Below are positions 63,237 to 64,000 of a stretch of DNA of 64,000 bases, piece after piece. Below the pieces are notes generated by a model. The model made no database searches. It was not told the DNA's origin and worked only from the letters and a program-made list of their open reading frames with translations. Source of the DNA: Cyanobium sp. CZS25K (lineage in GTDB: Bacteria; Cyanobacteriota; Cyanobacteriia; PCC-6307; Cyanobiaceae). How positions within the stretch are numbered: the first letter of the stretch is position 1; every line of letters starts with the position of its first letter. The translations under genes were made by a program, and so were the position numbers. The stretch is taken from contig JAUCZB010000006.1 in the NCBI GenBank assembly GCA_030373325.1, positions 1-64,000 of the forward strand. The letters are read 5' to 3'.

Positions 63237-63614
63237 TCAGGGGTTGAGCAGGTGCAGCGGAGCCAGATGCAGCATCGCCTGGCGGCCCAGCCACAGCCCC
63301 AGCGCGACCATCAACACACCGGCCGCCCGCTCGAGCTGGTGGGCGGGCATGACGGTGGAGAGCCAGCGCCCCAGCAGCACCCCCACCAGGCTGGAGCAGA
63401 TCAGGGCGAGGGAGGCCCCCACGAAAACGATCACCGGACGGCCCGACTGGGCCGACAGCAACAGGGCGGCGAGCTGGGTCTTGTCGCCGAGTTCGGCCAG
63501 GAACACCGTGGTGGCGGTGCTCAGAAACACCGCGATCCAGCCGGGCGCGGCCGGGCCAGCGGGCGTCTCCGGCTGGGGAGACGGGGGCGACGGGACCTCG
63601 GGGACGCTGCTCAT
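63237..63614 (-). CDS. Half-size Gdt1/UPF0016 cation transporter, subunit 2
   Basis: A 125-residue sister of the next gene. A Pro-rich N-terminus (about 1-24) is followed by three helices with AELGDKTQLAALLLSAQSG (about 40-58), the acidic cation-binding motif. It overlaps the upstream YkgJ-type gene by 4 bp (ATGA). The two subunits probably assemble as an antiparallel heterodimer in a thylakoid or plasma membrane. Confidence 0.93.
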   Translation of the reverse strand: MSSVPEVPSPPSPQPETPAGPAAPGWIAVFLSTATTVFLAELGDKTQLAALLLSAQSGRPVIVFVGASLALICSSLVGVLLGRWLSTVMPAHQLERAAGVLMVALGLWLGRQAMLHLAPLHLLNP

Positions 63615-63970
63615 GAAGGGTGACGGATCGTCCGCAGGAATCGGCGCATCACCCGGTGGCGGCCGCCCAGCTCGGCGCGGATCTGTTGCTTGCAGGAGCT
63701 GATGGCCAGGGCATCGGGGTCGTCACCGGGAAGGCCGAACAGGGCGACGAGCTGGTCAACGCGGCAGAAGTCGGGCCGCTCGGCGTAGATGCGGCAGCGA
63801 CGGGAGCCGGTATCGAAGTGGCGGCACCAGCCGTCATCACCCACCATCGAAAAGTAGAGCTGCTGCTGGTCGCGATCGAGGGCCTCGATCGCGTCTCCCC
63901 TGAGGGCCGGGTCGAGTCGGCAGCAGGAGCCGCAACCGCCGATGCATTGCCAGTGCTCGGATCGGGGCAA
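63611..63970 (-). CDS. YkgJ family cysteine-cluster protein
   Basis: A 119-residue soluble protein. CIGGCGSCC near the N-terminus, WCRHFD, RCRIYAERPDFCR and a late SSCKQQ give the eight-cysteine pattern of this putative zinc or iron-sulfur family. Function unknown. It is the first gene of an apparent operon with the two Gdt1-type subunits, so a metal-related job is plausible. Confidence 0.9.
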   Translation of the reverse strand: MPRSEHWQCIGGCGSCCRLDPALRGDAIEALDRDQQQLYFSMVGDDGWCRHFDTGSRRCRIYAERPDFCRVDQLVALFGLPGDDPDALAISSCKQQIRAELGGRHRVMRRFLRTIRHPS

Positions 63971-64000
63971 GGGGGCGAATCACGGTGCCCCCATTCACTC

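Overview
The window is a chromosomal segment of a high-GC alpha-cyanobacterium, most like Cyanobium or a freshwater/euryhaline Synechococcus. Support for this comes from photosynthesis-lineage genes: the acsF chlorophyll cyclase, a CPP1-like protein, a DUF92/VTE6-like kinase, monomeric B12-dependent nrdJ, ispG, ctpA, and the cyanobacterial families DUF3531, DUF6464, DUF2996 and (tentatively) DUF6737. Genes are densely packed on both strands with many 1-8 bp overlaps. I see no CRISPR array, insertion sequence, prophage or rRNA operon. One tRNA-Ser(UGA) is present.

Layout. At 0.2-3.8 kb is a very large PAS/GGDEF/EAL/PAS/GGDEF protein. At 3.9-11.9 kb an ATP-dependent DNA ligase and a ligase-associated DEXH helicase flank a polyamine/membrane island (DUF4178, membrane spermidine synthase, two unknown proteins, DUF350). 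At 12-14.3 kb are a pentapeptide-repeat membrane protein and a Ca2+/H+ antiporter. At 14.5-17.7 kb a complete SiaABCD-type operon (phosphatase, kinase, switch protein, diguanylate cyclase) has visibly lower GC than its surroundings. At 17.8-34.6 kb is a housekeeping stretch: nrdJ, a methyltransferase with prfC, CPP1-like, hslO, an ECF-type ATPase, DUF3531 with rsmE, DUF92 kinase, a sigma factor, a GDSL hydrolase, an aminotransferase, a type-4 uracil-DNA glycosylase, ispG and ctpA. A 55-residue single-pass membrane protein and a two-domain VOC protein resembling HPPD follow.

The most unusual region is 36.2-47.8 kb. It carries two copies of mfd, each with a divergently transcribed partner encoding a zinc-ribbon membrane protein with an HEAIH motif. 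Mfd copy A is full length but its partner has a +1 frameshift in a run of nine C. Copy B has lost about 115 C-terminal residues (the distal part of the autoinhibitory D7 domain) and runs into a remnant of another gene, but its partner is intact. A two-gene PAS / PAS-GGDEF-EAL operon lies between the copies. A 182-bp tract inside the two mfd genes is identical base for base, which suggests gene conversion.

From 47.8 to 64 kb are an E. coli GapA-like gap gene, a possible PEP-CTERM gene remnant, the intact paralogue of the gene broken beside mfd-B, terC, DUF6464, an RhlE-type RNA helicase, fmt-pmbA-tldD, acsF, DUF2996, ubiX with an RNB-family protein lacking the usual catalytic aspartates, two half-size Gdt1/UPF0016 Mn/Ca transporters and a YkgJ-type cysteine-cluster protein.

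Two themes recur: cyclic-di-GMP signalling (three GGDEF-containing genes in two operons plus one stand-alone gene) and DNA repair (ligase/helicase, two mfd copies, uracil-DNA glycosylase). All identifications come from reading the translations. No database search was run.
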